Below are positions 17,501-26,027 of a stretch of DNA of 64,000 nt, piece after piece. Both the position numbers and the translations under genes were made by a program. The notes beneath the pieces were generated by a model. That model saw only the letters and a program-made list of their open reading frames with translations, did no database searches and was not told the DNA's origin. Source of the DNA: Porphyrobacter sp. IPPAS B-1204 (GTDB taxonomy: Bacteria; Pseudomonadota; Alphaproteobacteria; Sphingomonadales; Sphingomonadaceae); the NCBI GenBank assembly GCA_003724185.1, contig RHGM01000003.1, positions 124,001 through 188,000 of the forward strand. The letters run 5' to 3'. Position 1 is the stretch's first letter. Each line of letters starts with the position of its first letter.

Positions 17501-19682
17501 GCGCCTTGCCAATTACAACCGCACCGCCACCGGCGTGAAGGCCGAGGCCCGGGTCGGACAGATCAAGGCGCAGGGCTTTGCCGCCGAGATCGCCAGCCGG
17601 TTCCAGCGCCAGGAAATCCAGGGCCAGGGCATTTCCGGACCCTACAGCCTCGCCAGCCGCCGCCTCCTGCCCAATTCCGAACGCGTGACGATCGAAGTGC
17701 GTGACCGTTTCCGGCCCGAACTGATTGTCACAACCCGCGAACTCACCCGCTTTACCGATTACGACATCGATCTGCTGGCCGGCACGATCAGCTTTGCCGC
17801 GCCGGTGCTGAGCCGCGACGAAAACCTCAACCCGCAATTCATCGTCATCGAATTCGAGACCGACGGCGCAGGCGAGGCTGAGATGAATGCGGGCGTGCGC
17901 GCTGACTGGACCAGCGCCAATGGCCGCGTGCGGATCGGCGCGAGCGCGATAACCGATGCCGGCCTCGAAGGGCGCGACGGTCAGGCGCAGCGGACCGAGA
18001 TCGGCGCAGTGGACCTGCTCGCCCGCGTGGGTGACAACACCGAAATCCGTGCCGAACTCGGGCTGAGCCGCCGTGAAGGAGAGGCTGCGACGGGCTGGCT
18101 GGTCGAAGCCCAGCACCAGACCGGCAAGCTGGATCTGCTTGGCTATGCCCGCCAGATCGATGAGGATTACGGCATCGGCCAGCAGAACGTGGCTGAGCGT
18201 GGGCGCCGCAAGGTCGGCGTTGATGGCCGGGTGCTGCTGAGTCAGGAGCTGAGCTTTATCGGCAGCCTGTGGCAGGACGAGGCTCTCGCCCAAACCACCC
18301 GCCGCCGCGCTGCGCAGGGCCAGCTGGCGCTGACCCGTCAGCAGACCGACCTTCGGCTGGGGCTTGTCCATTTCAACGACCGCCTGGCCGATGGCGCAAG
18401 TGCCACATCGACCGTGCTGGAGACAGGCGCGACCCAGCGCCTGTTCGACAACAAGCTGGAGCTTTCCGCAGGCACGGCAATCGCGCTTGGCAAGTCCGAA
18501 AGCCTCGATCTGCCCGCGCGCCACCGTCTCGGCGTGCGTTATGCGGTCACGCAGGACGTGCGGCTTGTCGGCACCTATGAACTGGCCGACGGCGAAAACC
18601 TCAAGTCACGCCAGCTGCGTGGCGGGATCGAGGTTGCCCCGTGGCGGGGCGGACAAGTGGTGACCACGCTGGGCGAGGAAACGATTAGCGAAAACGGCAC
18701 CCGCAGCTTTGCCGCCTTCGGCCTGTCGCAGACGCTCGCCCTGAGCCCGGCGCTGACGATCGATGCCACCATCGACGGCAACCGCACGCTTGGTGGCAAT
18801 CCGGGGACCAACGGGGTCATCAATCCTGCCCAACCCCCGGCCAGCGGCGGCCAGATCACCGGCGGTTTGCTGTTCGAGGATTTCACCGCCGTCACCTTTG
18901 GCGCGGCCTGGCGCAAGGACCGCTGGAGCGTGGTTGCACGCGGCGAGGTGCGTGACGGTAAGACAGCCGACCGCAAGGGCTTCACCTTTGGCGCAATCCG
19001 CCAGCTTGGCGAAGGCAGCCTTGTCGGCTCTGGCGCGACCTGGACGCTGTCCGAAGCCGCAGGCGGGGCGAAGGCCGAGATTCTCGATGCCAGCATCGCC
19101 TTTGCCCACCGTCCGGATGCCTCGCCGCTGGCGATGCTCGGGCGGATCGAATTCCGCAGCGACCAGATCACCGGCGGGGTTGCAGGTGAAATCGGCGGGG
19201 CGGGCGGCGCCGGACGCACGGCGCTGGTGGTCGATGGCAATGCGACCTCGCGCCGGCTTGTGGGCAGCCTTTCGACCAATTTCTCGCCGCGCGGGACAGT
19301 GGATGGTGCCGAAGTGCGCCGCCATGAAGTCAGTCTTTTCCTTGGCGCCCGGCACAATTTCGACCAGTTCGAAGGCACTGAATTTTCAGGCACCAGCGTG
19401 CTGGTCGGCACGGACGCGCGCATCGGCATCGGCGAACGGTTTGAAATCGGCGCCAGCGCCACCGTGCGGTCCAACCTCAACGACAACACCACCAGCTTCG
19501 CTTATGGCCCGACCATCGGCGTCTCCCCGGTGAAGGACATGCTGCTGACCGTGGGTTACAATATCGACGGTTTCCGCGACGGCGATTTCGGCCCTGCGCG
19601 CAACACCGACAAAGGCGTGTTCGCAGCGGTGCGCATGAAGTTCGATGCCGACAGCTTCGGCTTTCTTGGATTGGGACGATAA
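14541..19682 (+). CDS. Giant multidomain secreted protein with probable outer-membrane beta-barrel end (locus gene 4)
   Basis: A 1713-residue protein. It has an N-terminal signal peptide, an opening DUF11-family motif ([22 protein letters not shown]), and a beta domain at about 140-240 ([27 protein letters not shown]). A carboxypeptidase-regulatory-like domain follows near 250-330, then a DUF11 domain at about 375-505 and an SdrD-B-like domain at about 515-610 ([25 protein letters not shown]). A Pro/Ala linker at about 612-645 leads to beta domains ending in [23 protein letters not shown]. Residues about 1110-1713 are alternating hydrophobic/polar strands that end in FGFLGLGR, as expected for a barrel. 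The start is TTG 14541 with only a weak ribosome site. Likely an outer-membrane anchor or scaffold of the locus; this role is inferred. Confidence 0.8.
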   Translation: [1713 protein letters not shown]

Positions 19683-19685
19683 GCG

Positions 19686-21623
19686 ATGCGCGCCGTCCCC
19701 GTCCTCCGGTTTGCTAACCGTGTGTTTACCATGATTGCCTACACATCCGGCATGGTCGCCTGCAGCTTTCAGCTTCGCCGTCTGCTTGCTCTGCTGCTGT
19801 TGGTGGGAGGGCTGATGTGGAGCCCTGCCGCACAGGCGCAGAGCTGCAGCCAGGCGGCCACCCAAGGCTCCGCGCCAGCCAGCTGGCAGACCTATTGCTG
19901 GCTCAACTTCGTCAATTACAACGATGCAACAGCGCGCACAGCAGCGGGGCAGAACCTCAGCTTCACCTTGCCTGACGGATCCACCCTCACCTTCAACGCG
20001 CGGGTTACGGGAACCACCACTGGCACGGCGTATAACGCGGTGGCCGCACCTTCATGGAGCGGTTCGGCAGTTGGCAACAGTTCCTTCAGAGACATCCCCG
20101 GACGCCCCGTGCTCTACACAGCAAGTGCCGGCACGCGGACGATCGCGCTGTCCAACATCACCATCACCCCGCCGGCCGGCGCCAGCGCCACGGTCTATTC
20201 CTTCGTCGTCGCCGATGGTGAATCAAGCAATGATGGCGAGGCGCTGCGCATCAGCACCAATGGCGGCGCATGGCAGCTGCTCGATTCCGTACCGCCCATC
20301 AGCGGATCAAACTTCCCGCCAATTTCGGGGATCGGCACCAGCAATGTGAACATCACCGGTGCGCCAGGGACTGTCGGGGCCTATATCGTCGGCAGCAACA
20401 GCCCGACCAGCGTGACGGTCGAGACCCAGGCCGGGGGCCTGCAAGGGGTGATGTTCGCGGTCCGCTTCGCCACGATCCGGCTGCAGACAACCATCGTCGG
20501 CTCGCGCTTCAACAGTGCTGACCAGTTCCAGTACCAGATCGCATCGACCACGAGCGGCTCCGCGATCATCAGCGGCACCACAACCGGATCGGGCAATGGC
20601 CCCTTTTCCACCCCGGCGCTCAATCTGTCGGCAGGGATGCCGATCACCCTGCGCGAAACCATGGCAGCGGGCAGTGTCAGCGCCTTGGCGCAATACAGCA
20701 CGACGCTGACCTGCGTGAACACCAACGGGGCGACAAGGCCAGGCCTCCCCAACAATCTGGCCACCACCAATTTCAACATCGGCCAGCTTCAGTTTGGCGA
20801 GTTTCTGGTTTGCACCTTCGTCAACGGCGGGCCGCCGCGGCTGCGGCTGCGCAAGCTGCTGGGATCGGGCGGACGGCAGTTCGGCGGCGACCAGTTCACG
20901 ATCCGCATCCGCGACGGTGAGACTGTGGTCGCCACACGCACCACCACAGGCAGCGGCGGCACTGTGAACAATGGTGACACGGGGCTTGTCCAGCTGAGCA
21001 GCGGGCAACCCTACACCCTCGACGAAATTGCCGCTGGCGACACCATCCTCGCCAATTACAACGCGTCCATCGCCTGCAGCAACGCGACCAGCGGATCGGC
21101 AACATCGCTGCCGACCAGCGTGGGCGGGACGATCACCCTGCGCCCCGGCGACACAGTCACCTGCACAATCACCAACACCCGCCGCGCAGCAGCATTGCTG
21201 ATTGTGAGCAAGACCAGCACTGTGATTTCCGATCCGGTCAACGGCACCGTCAATCCCAAGGCGATCCCCGGGGCGATCGTGGAATACACGATCAACGTGC
21301 GCAATGCCGGCGGCGGCACTGTCGATTCCAGTTCGATCATCATCCTTGACGAGATGCCCGCCAACGCAGCCTTTGCCACCGGCACGCCCGTGACCTTTGC
21401 CAACGGCACGCCCAGCAGCCAGCTAAACGCCTTCAACGCCGCCACGATGGTGCGCTTTTCTGCGGCACCGGAAGGCGCGGCGCCCTATACCTACACTCCG
21501 GTTGGCGCGTTCGACGCCAATGTGCGGGGCATCCGGATTGCACCCACCGGCACGATGGCCGCAGCAACAAGCGCGACCAACCAGCCGAATTTCACCATCC
21601 GCTTCCGGGCAAGGGTGCAATAG
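19686..21623 (+). CDS. CshA-like fibrillar adhesin-related protein with DUF11 domain (locus gene 5)
   Basis: A 645-residue exported protein starting 3 bases after the giant gene. A long N-terminus with a hydrophobic core (LLALLLLVGGLMWSPAAQAQ) ends near residue 51. The first mature domain (SWQTYCWLNFVNYND, then LSFTLPDGSTLTFNARVTG and YSFVVADGESSNDGE) resembles the non-repetitive domain of CshA-type adhesins. The middle has two prealbumin-like repeats (each with tTLtCvN or ASIACSN and a CTFVN/CTITNT end). The C-terminus is a DUF11 domain with VISDPVN..NPKAIPGAIVEYTINV, shared with gene 3. No sortase motif is present, as expected in a Gram-negative. A surface adhesin role is plausible but inferred. 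Confidence 0.78.
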   Translation: MRAVPVLRFANRVFTMIAYTSGMVACSFQLRRLLALLLLVGGLMWSPAAQAQSCSQAATQGSAPASWQTYCWLNFVNYNDATARTAAGQNLSFTLPDGSTLTFNARVTGTTTGTAYNAVAAPSWSGSAVGNSSFRDIPGRPVLYTASAGTRTIALSNITITPPAGASATVYSFVVADGESSNDGEALRISTNGGAWQLLDSVPPISGSNFPPISGIGTSNVNITGAPGTVGAYIVGSNSPTSVTVETQAGGLQGVMFAVRFATIRLQTTIVGSRFNSADQFQYQIASTTSGSAIISGTTTGSGNGPFSTPALNLSAGMPITLRETMAAGSVSALAQYSTTLTCVNTNGATRPGLPNNLATTNFNIGQLQFGEFLVCTFVNGGPPRLRLRKLLGSGGRQFGGDQFTIRIRDGETVVATRTTTGSGGTVNNGDTGLVQLSSGQPYTLDEIAAGDTILANYNASIACSNATSGSATSLPTSVGGTITLRPGDTVTCTITNTRRAAALLIVSKTSTVISDPVNGTVNPKAIPGAIVEYTINVRNAGGGTVDSSSIIILDEMPANAAFATGTPVTFANGTPSSQLNAFNAATMVRFSAAPEGAAPYTYTPVGAFDANVRGIRIAPTGTMAAATSATNQPNFTIRFRARVQ

Positions 21624-21711
21624 GCCGACCCGGCATCTGGTGCTGCATTGATGCCCTCCCCCACGCAAGGCTCCGCTGCCCCAACGGTGCGCGGATCACG
21701 GGAGGGATCAA

Positions 21712-22779
21712 TTGCGTGCGCGGTTCGGGCCGGTTAGGGTGGCACACCGCCTCTTCATGAAAGCTGCCTGCCTGATGAGCCGCTGGCGCCTGACTGCCTC
21801 GACCGACGATATTCGTGCGCCCTTGCTTGCTGGGTCGATGCTGCCTGCGCAGTTCGCGATTGCCACGCTGGTGGCAGTTGACGGATCGGCCCCGCGCGAT
21901 GTCGGCGCACAGATGCTGATCACCGAGACAGAACACTGGGGCTTTCTTTCGGGCGGCTGCATCGAAGATGACGTGGCGCGCCACGGCCGTGAGGTGATGG
22001 CAGCGGGTGCGCCGCGGTTGCTGCGCTATGGTGAGGGCAGCCCGTGGATCGATATCAAGCTGGCCTGCGGATCGGGGATCAGCGTGCTGGTCGAACGGGT
22101 TGCAGGAGACGAGGCAGTGGTTGCAGAACTGCTCGATAGTTGGCGTGCGCGCCGCCCCGTCCTTTGGTCGAGCGACGGGACCAATCGCCGCGCCGATCCT
22201 TCGGACGAGGCGCAGGCCGATCACTGGGACGGCGCGCGTTACACCCGGTTGTTCGCGCCGCCCCTGCGTCTGGTGCTTGTGGGCGAGGATGGTGCCGCGC
22301 TCAGCGCTGCCTCACTCGCGCTGGCGATGGGATGGGATGTGGCGCTGATTGCCCCGGGCGGACCGGCCGCGCCGCCCTTGCCCGGTATTGCCTATCACAC
22401 AGGCTCGCCCGAAAGCGGGCTGGCTGCCATCGGGATCGATCACTGGACTGCGGTCGCCGTGCTGTCGCACGACCGTGAGGATGACGAGCGCGGCTTGGCA
22501 GCGGCCTTGCGCAGCGATGCATTCTATGTCGGCGCCATCGGAGCGCGGGCGCGGCTGGAGGCGCGTGTTTCGCGGCTGCGCGGGCACGGTTTGAACGAGG
22601 CTGATATCGCCCGCTTGCACGCCCCCATCGGGCTTTACGGTTTCGGCAAGGCGCCGCGTGAAGTGGCGCTGTCGCTGGTGGCAGAGGTGGCGCAGGCCTT
22701 CCACGCCCGTGTTGCTGCGGCAAGATCGCCGGGCGTGTCGATGTCAAGCAGCGCGCCAGTCTCGGCAGTGTCGCGGTAA
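21712..22779 (+). CDS. xdhC: XdhC/CoxI-family protein (molybdenum cofactor maturation)
   Basis: A 355-residue XdhC-family protein that helps load molybdenum cofactor into xanthine-dehydrogenase-type enzymes. The N-terminal domain has LVAVDGSAPRDVGAQML and the FLSGGCIEDDV motif; the C-terminal Rossmann-like domain has AVLSHDREDDERGLAAAL and VGAIGARARLEAR. The TTG start at 21712 has a good GGGAGGG site 5 bases away; ATG codons at 21757 and 21775 are alternatives. Its last 145 bases overlap convergently with the MobA-like gene, both proteins having low-complexity tails there. It faces the molybdenum hydroxylase operon, whose enzyme it presumably matures. Confidence 0.88.
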   Translation: MRARFGPVRVAHRLFMKAACLMSRWRLTASTDDIRAPLLAGSMLPAQFAIATLVAVDGSAPRDVGAQMLITETEHWGFLSGGCIEDDVARHGREVMAAGAPRLLRYGEGSPWIDIKLACGSGISVLVERVAGDEAVVAELLDSWRARRPVLWSSDGTNRRADPSDEAQADHWDGARYTRLFAPPLRLVLVGEDGAALSAASLALAMGWDVALIAPGGPAAPPLPGIAYHTGSPESGLAAIGIDHWTAVAVLSHDREDDERGLAAALRSDAFYVGAIGARARLEARVSRLRGHGLNEADIARLHAPIGLYGFGKAPREVALSLVAEVAQAFHARVAAARSPGVSMSSSAPVSAVSR

Positions 22780-23282
22780 GCCACGTCCTTGCGCTGACGC
22801 AGCAGCGCGTTCGCGCCGGTATCGCCATCAAGCGCCATCAGATCGGCAAAGGCGGCGCGGGTGAAGGCGGCGGGGTGGCCGGGTGTGCCCGAAACACGCG
22901 GGCGTGCGGCGTAGCCTGCCTGGTCGGCAAGCGCCGCAAGCTCGGTGCACAGCCCGACCGGCACCAGCGGCATATCGCCCAGAAACACGAAGACGCCGTT
23001 CGTGTCCGGAGCCAGCGCGGCAATCCCCTCGCGCAAAGTCGCGGCCATGCCCTCGGCCCAGCGAGGCGCATGGATGACCCTCACTGCGAGGCCGTCAAGC
23101 GCCGCCTGCACCGCTGTATCATCGGCCCCGGTCACAACCAGCACCTCGGCAAAGCCGCCCTGCACCACTCTCTCTGCGACACGCCGGATCACCGGCGCAC
23201 CTGCCAGATCGGCCAGCAGCTTGCCCCCGCCAAAACGCCGCCCCGCCCCACCGGCGAGGATCAGCGCAGACCAGCCCTGCAA
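22635..23282 (-). CDS. MobA/MocA-like nucleotidyltransferase
   Basis: A 215-residue nucleotidyltransferase of the MobA/MocA type, which attaches CMP or GMP to molybdopterin to make the dinucleotide form of the cofactor. It has the N-terminal LILAGGAGRRFGGGKLL motif that binds the nucleotide, VFLGDMPLVP with the metal-binding Asp, and GHPAAFTRAAFADL and LLDIDTPGDLAAA near the end. It starts 1 base after the large hydroxylase subunit stops, so it is the third gene of that operon. Association with XdhC and a Mo-hydroxylase favours the MocA (cytosine dinucleotide) activity, by inference. Confidence 0.85.
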   Translation of the reverse strand: MQGWSALILAGGAGRRFGGGKLLADLAGAPVIRRVAERVVQGGFAEVLVVTGADDTAVQAALDGLAVRVIHAPRWAEGMAATLREGIAALAPDTNGVFVFLGDMPLVPVGLCTELAALADQAGYAARPRVSGTPGHPAAFTRAAFADLMALDGDTGANALLRQRKDVAYRDTAETGALLDIDTPGDLAAATRAWKACATSATSDSATSRGALPKP

Positions 23283-23283
23283 C

Positions 23284-25551
23284 TTACGCTTTCGCCTGCG
23301 TCAGCAGTGGCAGGGTGCGGATACGCTTGCCGGTCAACGCCGCCAGCGCATTGGCAAGCGCCGGGCTGGCAGGCGGCAGGCCCGGTTCGCCAATCCCGCC
23401 GGTCTTCGCCCCGCTGGCGATGAAGATCACATCCACCTTCGGCGGCGCGTCGGCGAGCTTCAGGATCGGGTAGTCGGTGAAATTGCTCTGCTGCACCGCG
23501 CCCTTGTCGAGCGTCACCTGCTCGCCAATTGCCGAGGAGAGGCCCATGATAAGGCCGCCCATGATCTGCGCTTCGGCGTTGAGCGGGTTGATCGCTGTCC
23601 CGCAATCGACCACCGCAAAGGCATTCAGCACCTTGGGGCTGCCATCATCCTTGAGGGTCACTTCAACCACTTCGGCAACGATGGTGTCGAAACTCTCCAC
23701 GATCGCGATCCCGCGCCCCACGCCTTCGGGCAGCGGGGTGCCCCAGCCGGAACGCTTGGCGACTTCATCAAGCGCCGCGCGATGCCGCGAACCGTCAGGC
23801 AGATGCTTGCGCCGGAACTGGTAGGGATCCTCCCCCGCCGCCGCCGCGAGTTCATCCATGAAGCTCTCGGTGTAGAACCCGATCTGGGTCGCATTCACCG
23901 ACCGCCACGGCCCGTCGATCTGGTTCGACTGGTAAGCGAAATGGCGGCGCGAGGTGGCCGGGATATTGTAGATGAAGGGAACCTCCCCTTCCGCATTGCC
24001 GCTCTGGACATAATCCATGCGCATGGCAGTGATCTGCCCGCTCTGCAGCGACGCCTTCAGCCCTGCCGAGGATTGCGGGCGATAGGTGCCGTGACGCACC
24101 TCCTCCTCACGGCTCCACACCAGTTTGACGGGATAGGGCACTTGCTTCGCCAGCAGCGCGACCTGATCGATGATCTCGACCAGATCGGGGAAGCGCCGGC
24201 CGAAACCGCCGCCCATGATCATCGGGTTGAAGACGACCTGATCAACCTCCAGCCCGGCTGCCGCCGCAGCCTTGGTGCGGGTGCTGAGCGGATCCTGCAT
24301 CCCGCCCCACAGGGTGAGCGTGCCATCCTTGAAATGGCCGGTCATGGCGAAGGGCTCCATCATCGCGTGATGGAGGAAGGGGACACGGTATTCGGCCTCG
24401 ACCACTTGCGCGCCCACAGTCGCGAAGGCAGCGTCAACATCGCCTTCGCCGCCTTCGTTATCGGGCTTTTCAGCCGTCTGGCGCAGCTTGTCCTGCGCGG
24501 CGTAGATCGCCGGGGTGGACACCGCCGCATGACCGCCATCGGTGAACTTGGGGCTGAGCGCAGCAAGGCCCTTTTGTGCCTGCCAGTACCCCTTGGCGAT
24601 GACGATCACCGCGTCATCCAGCTTCACCACCTTTTCCACGCCCTTGACGGCCAGCGCCGGGGCTTCATCCACGCTTTCCAGCTTCCCGCCGCGCACCGGT
24701 GCTGCAGCAATCGTGGCAACGCGCATGTCGGGCAGGGTGAAATCGATGCCATAAACGGCGCTGCCATCGACCTTGGCGGGGATATCGCGGCGCGGCACGG
24801 GCTTGCCGATCAGTTTCCACTGCTCGCGGGTCTTGAGCACCGGATCGGAGCTGAGCGAACGCTCCGCCGCGCCCGCCGCCAGCTCGCCATAACGCAGCGA
24901 CCTGCCCGAATTGGCGTGGGTAACGACACTGTCCGATGTGGTCAGTTCGCTTTCCGGAACGCCCAGCCGGTCAGCCGCTTCGGCGATCAGCGCCGCGCGC
25001 ACCGCGGCACCGGTCTTGCGCATCCCGACTTCGCCGGTGAAGCGGATCGCGGAGGAACCGCCGGTGATCTGGAGCGGCATGGAACGCGCCATCATGCCGA
25101 TGATCGCATCGGGCAGCAGGCCCGCCACAGTCTCGCCAACCATCGTGGGCAGAAAGCCCTTGGCCAGCGCGGCATTGGCAAAGGCAAGGTCAGCCGGGGC
25201 CTGTTCGACCTTCACCTTGTCCCACGCGGCATCAAGCTCGTCCGCCAGCATCTGCCCGAGTGCGGTGTGCGAGCCCTGGCCGAAATCGATATGCGGCGAA
25301 TAGAGCGTGACGGTGTCATCTTCGGCGATCTTCATCCAGGTGTTGAAGCCATGCTCGCCATCGCCCACGGTCAGGCTCTTGGCTTTCGCCTTCACGCTGC
25401 TGTCGGTCCACCACACGCCGAAGATGCCGCCGCCCACCAGCAAGGCGCTGCCGGCGAGGAAGATGCGGCGCTTCACGCCCTTCTTCTTCGGCTTGGTGGC
25501 CGGAGCTTCGGTTTCGGGCAGATCGAGATCGGGATTGGGGTTATCGGCCAT
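23284..25551 (-). CDS. Xanthine dehydrogenase-family molybdopterin-binding subunit (isoquinoline oxidoreductase-like)
   Basis: A 755-residue large subunit of a molybdenum hydroxylase. The N-terminus has a charged start and KRRIFLAGSALLVGGGIFGVWW, which looks like a Tat-type signal or membrane anchor, so the enzyme is probably periplasmic or membrane-attached. Cofactor motifs visible are MGGGFGRRFPD and, near the end, TGGIGEPGLPPASPA with the catalytic Glu. The duplicated domain layout resembles the IorB group that oxidises N-heterocycles or aldehydes. The start overlaps the stop of the 2Fe-2S subunit gene by one base (TGATG), indicating coupled translation. The substrate cannot be deduced. 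Confidence 0.9.
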   Translation of the reverse strand: MADNPNPDLDLPETEAPATKPKKKGVKRRIFLAGSALLVGGGIFGVWWTDSSVKAKAKSLTVGDGEHGFNTWMKIAEDDTVTLYSPHIDFGQGSHTALGQMLADELDAAWDKVKVEQAPADLAFANAALAKGFLPTMVGETVAGLLPDAIIGMMARSMPLQITGGSSAIRFTGEVGMRKTGAAVRAALIAEAADRLGVPESELTTSDSVVTHANSGRSLRYGELAAGAAERSLSSDPVLKTREQWKLIGKPVPRRDIPAKVDGSAVYGIDFTLPDMRVATIAAAPVRGGKLESVDEAPALAVKGVEKVVKLDDAVIVIAKGYWQAQKGLAALSPKFTDGGHAAVSTPAIYAAQDKLRQTAEKPDNEGGEGDVDAAFATVGAQVVEAEYRVPFLHHAMMEPFAMTGHFKDGTLTLWGGMQDPLSTRTKAAAAAGLEVDQVVFNPMIMGGGFGRRFPDLVEIIDQVALLAKQVPYPVKLVWSREEEVRHGTYRPQSSAGLKASLQSGQITAMRMDYVQSGNAEGEVPFIYNIPATSRRHFAYQSNQIDGPWRSVNATQIGFYTESFMDELAAAAGEDPYQFRRKHLPDGSRHRAALDEVAKRSGWGTPLPEGVGRGIAIVESFDTIVAEVVEVTLKDDGSPKVLNAFAVVDCGTAINPLNAEAQIMGGLIMGLSSAIGEQVTLDKGAVQQSNFTDYPILKLADAPPKVDVIFIASGAKTGGIGEPGLPPASPALANALAALTGKRIRTLPLLTQAKA

Positions 25552-26027
25552 CAGGCGTCTCCCACTTGCGCGGCTGCGCCGGTCGCGGCGAGGATCGCTG
25601 TGCGGATGCGCGGATAGGTGCCGCAGCGGCAGATATTGGTCATCGCCTCGTCAATCTGCGAGTCAGTGGGCGTGCCGACCTTTTCGATCAGCGCCACCGC
25701 CGCCATGATCTGGCCAGACTGGCAGTAACCGCATTGCGGCACCTGCGCATCGATCCATGCCTGCTGCACCTTGTGAAGCGTGCCGTCGGCAGCCTTCAGC
25801 CCCTCGATCGTCGTCACCGCCTTGCCCGCAATGTCGCTGAGCGGCACGCTGCACGAACGGGTGAGGCTGCCATCGACATGCACCGAACACGCCCCGCAAG
25901 CCGCGACCCCGCAGCCAAACTTGGTCCCGGTCATGCCGAGATCGTCGCGCAGCGCCCACAGCAGAGGCGTGTCGGCATCGGCCTCCACGCTCACAGGTTT
26001 GCCATTGACCGAAAATGCGATTGCCAC
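25551..26027 (-). CDS. (2Fe-2S)-binding subunit of molybdenum hydroxylase
   Basis: A 158-residue small subunit carrying two 2Fe-2S clusters. The plant-ferredoxin-like cluster uses [17 protein letters not shown] (Cys spacing 4 and 2) plus a later SCSVPL Cys. The C-terminal helical cluster uses CGYCQSGQ and CRCGTYPRI. It passes electrons from the molybdopterin subunit to an outside acceptor. It is the first gene of the three-gene operon with the large subunit and the MobA-like gene. There is no FAD subunit, as in the isoquinoline-oxidoreductase type. Confidence 0.94.
   Translation of the reverse strand: MAIAFSVNGKPVSVEADADTPLLWALRDDLGMTGTKFGCGVAACGACSVHVDGSLTRSCSVPLSDIAGKAVTTIEGLKAADGTLHKVQQAWIDAQVPQCGYCQSGQIMAAVALIEKVGTPTDSQIDEAMTNICRCGTYPRIRTAILAATGAAAQVGDA

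Noticed and set aside
16020-18524. Open frame of 834 codons on the minus strand
   Set aside because: It lies entirely antisense to the 1713-residue DUF11 gene, reads as Gly/Ala/His/Arg-rich low-complexity protein and has no domain or ribosome-binding site. It is a codon-bias shadow.
22945-25617. Open frame of 890 codons on the plus strand
   Set aside because: Antisense to the molybdopterin-binding subunit and part of the MobA-like gene; His/Arg/Gly-rich with no recognisable domain.
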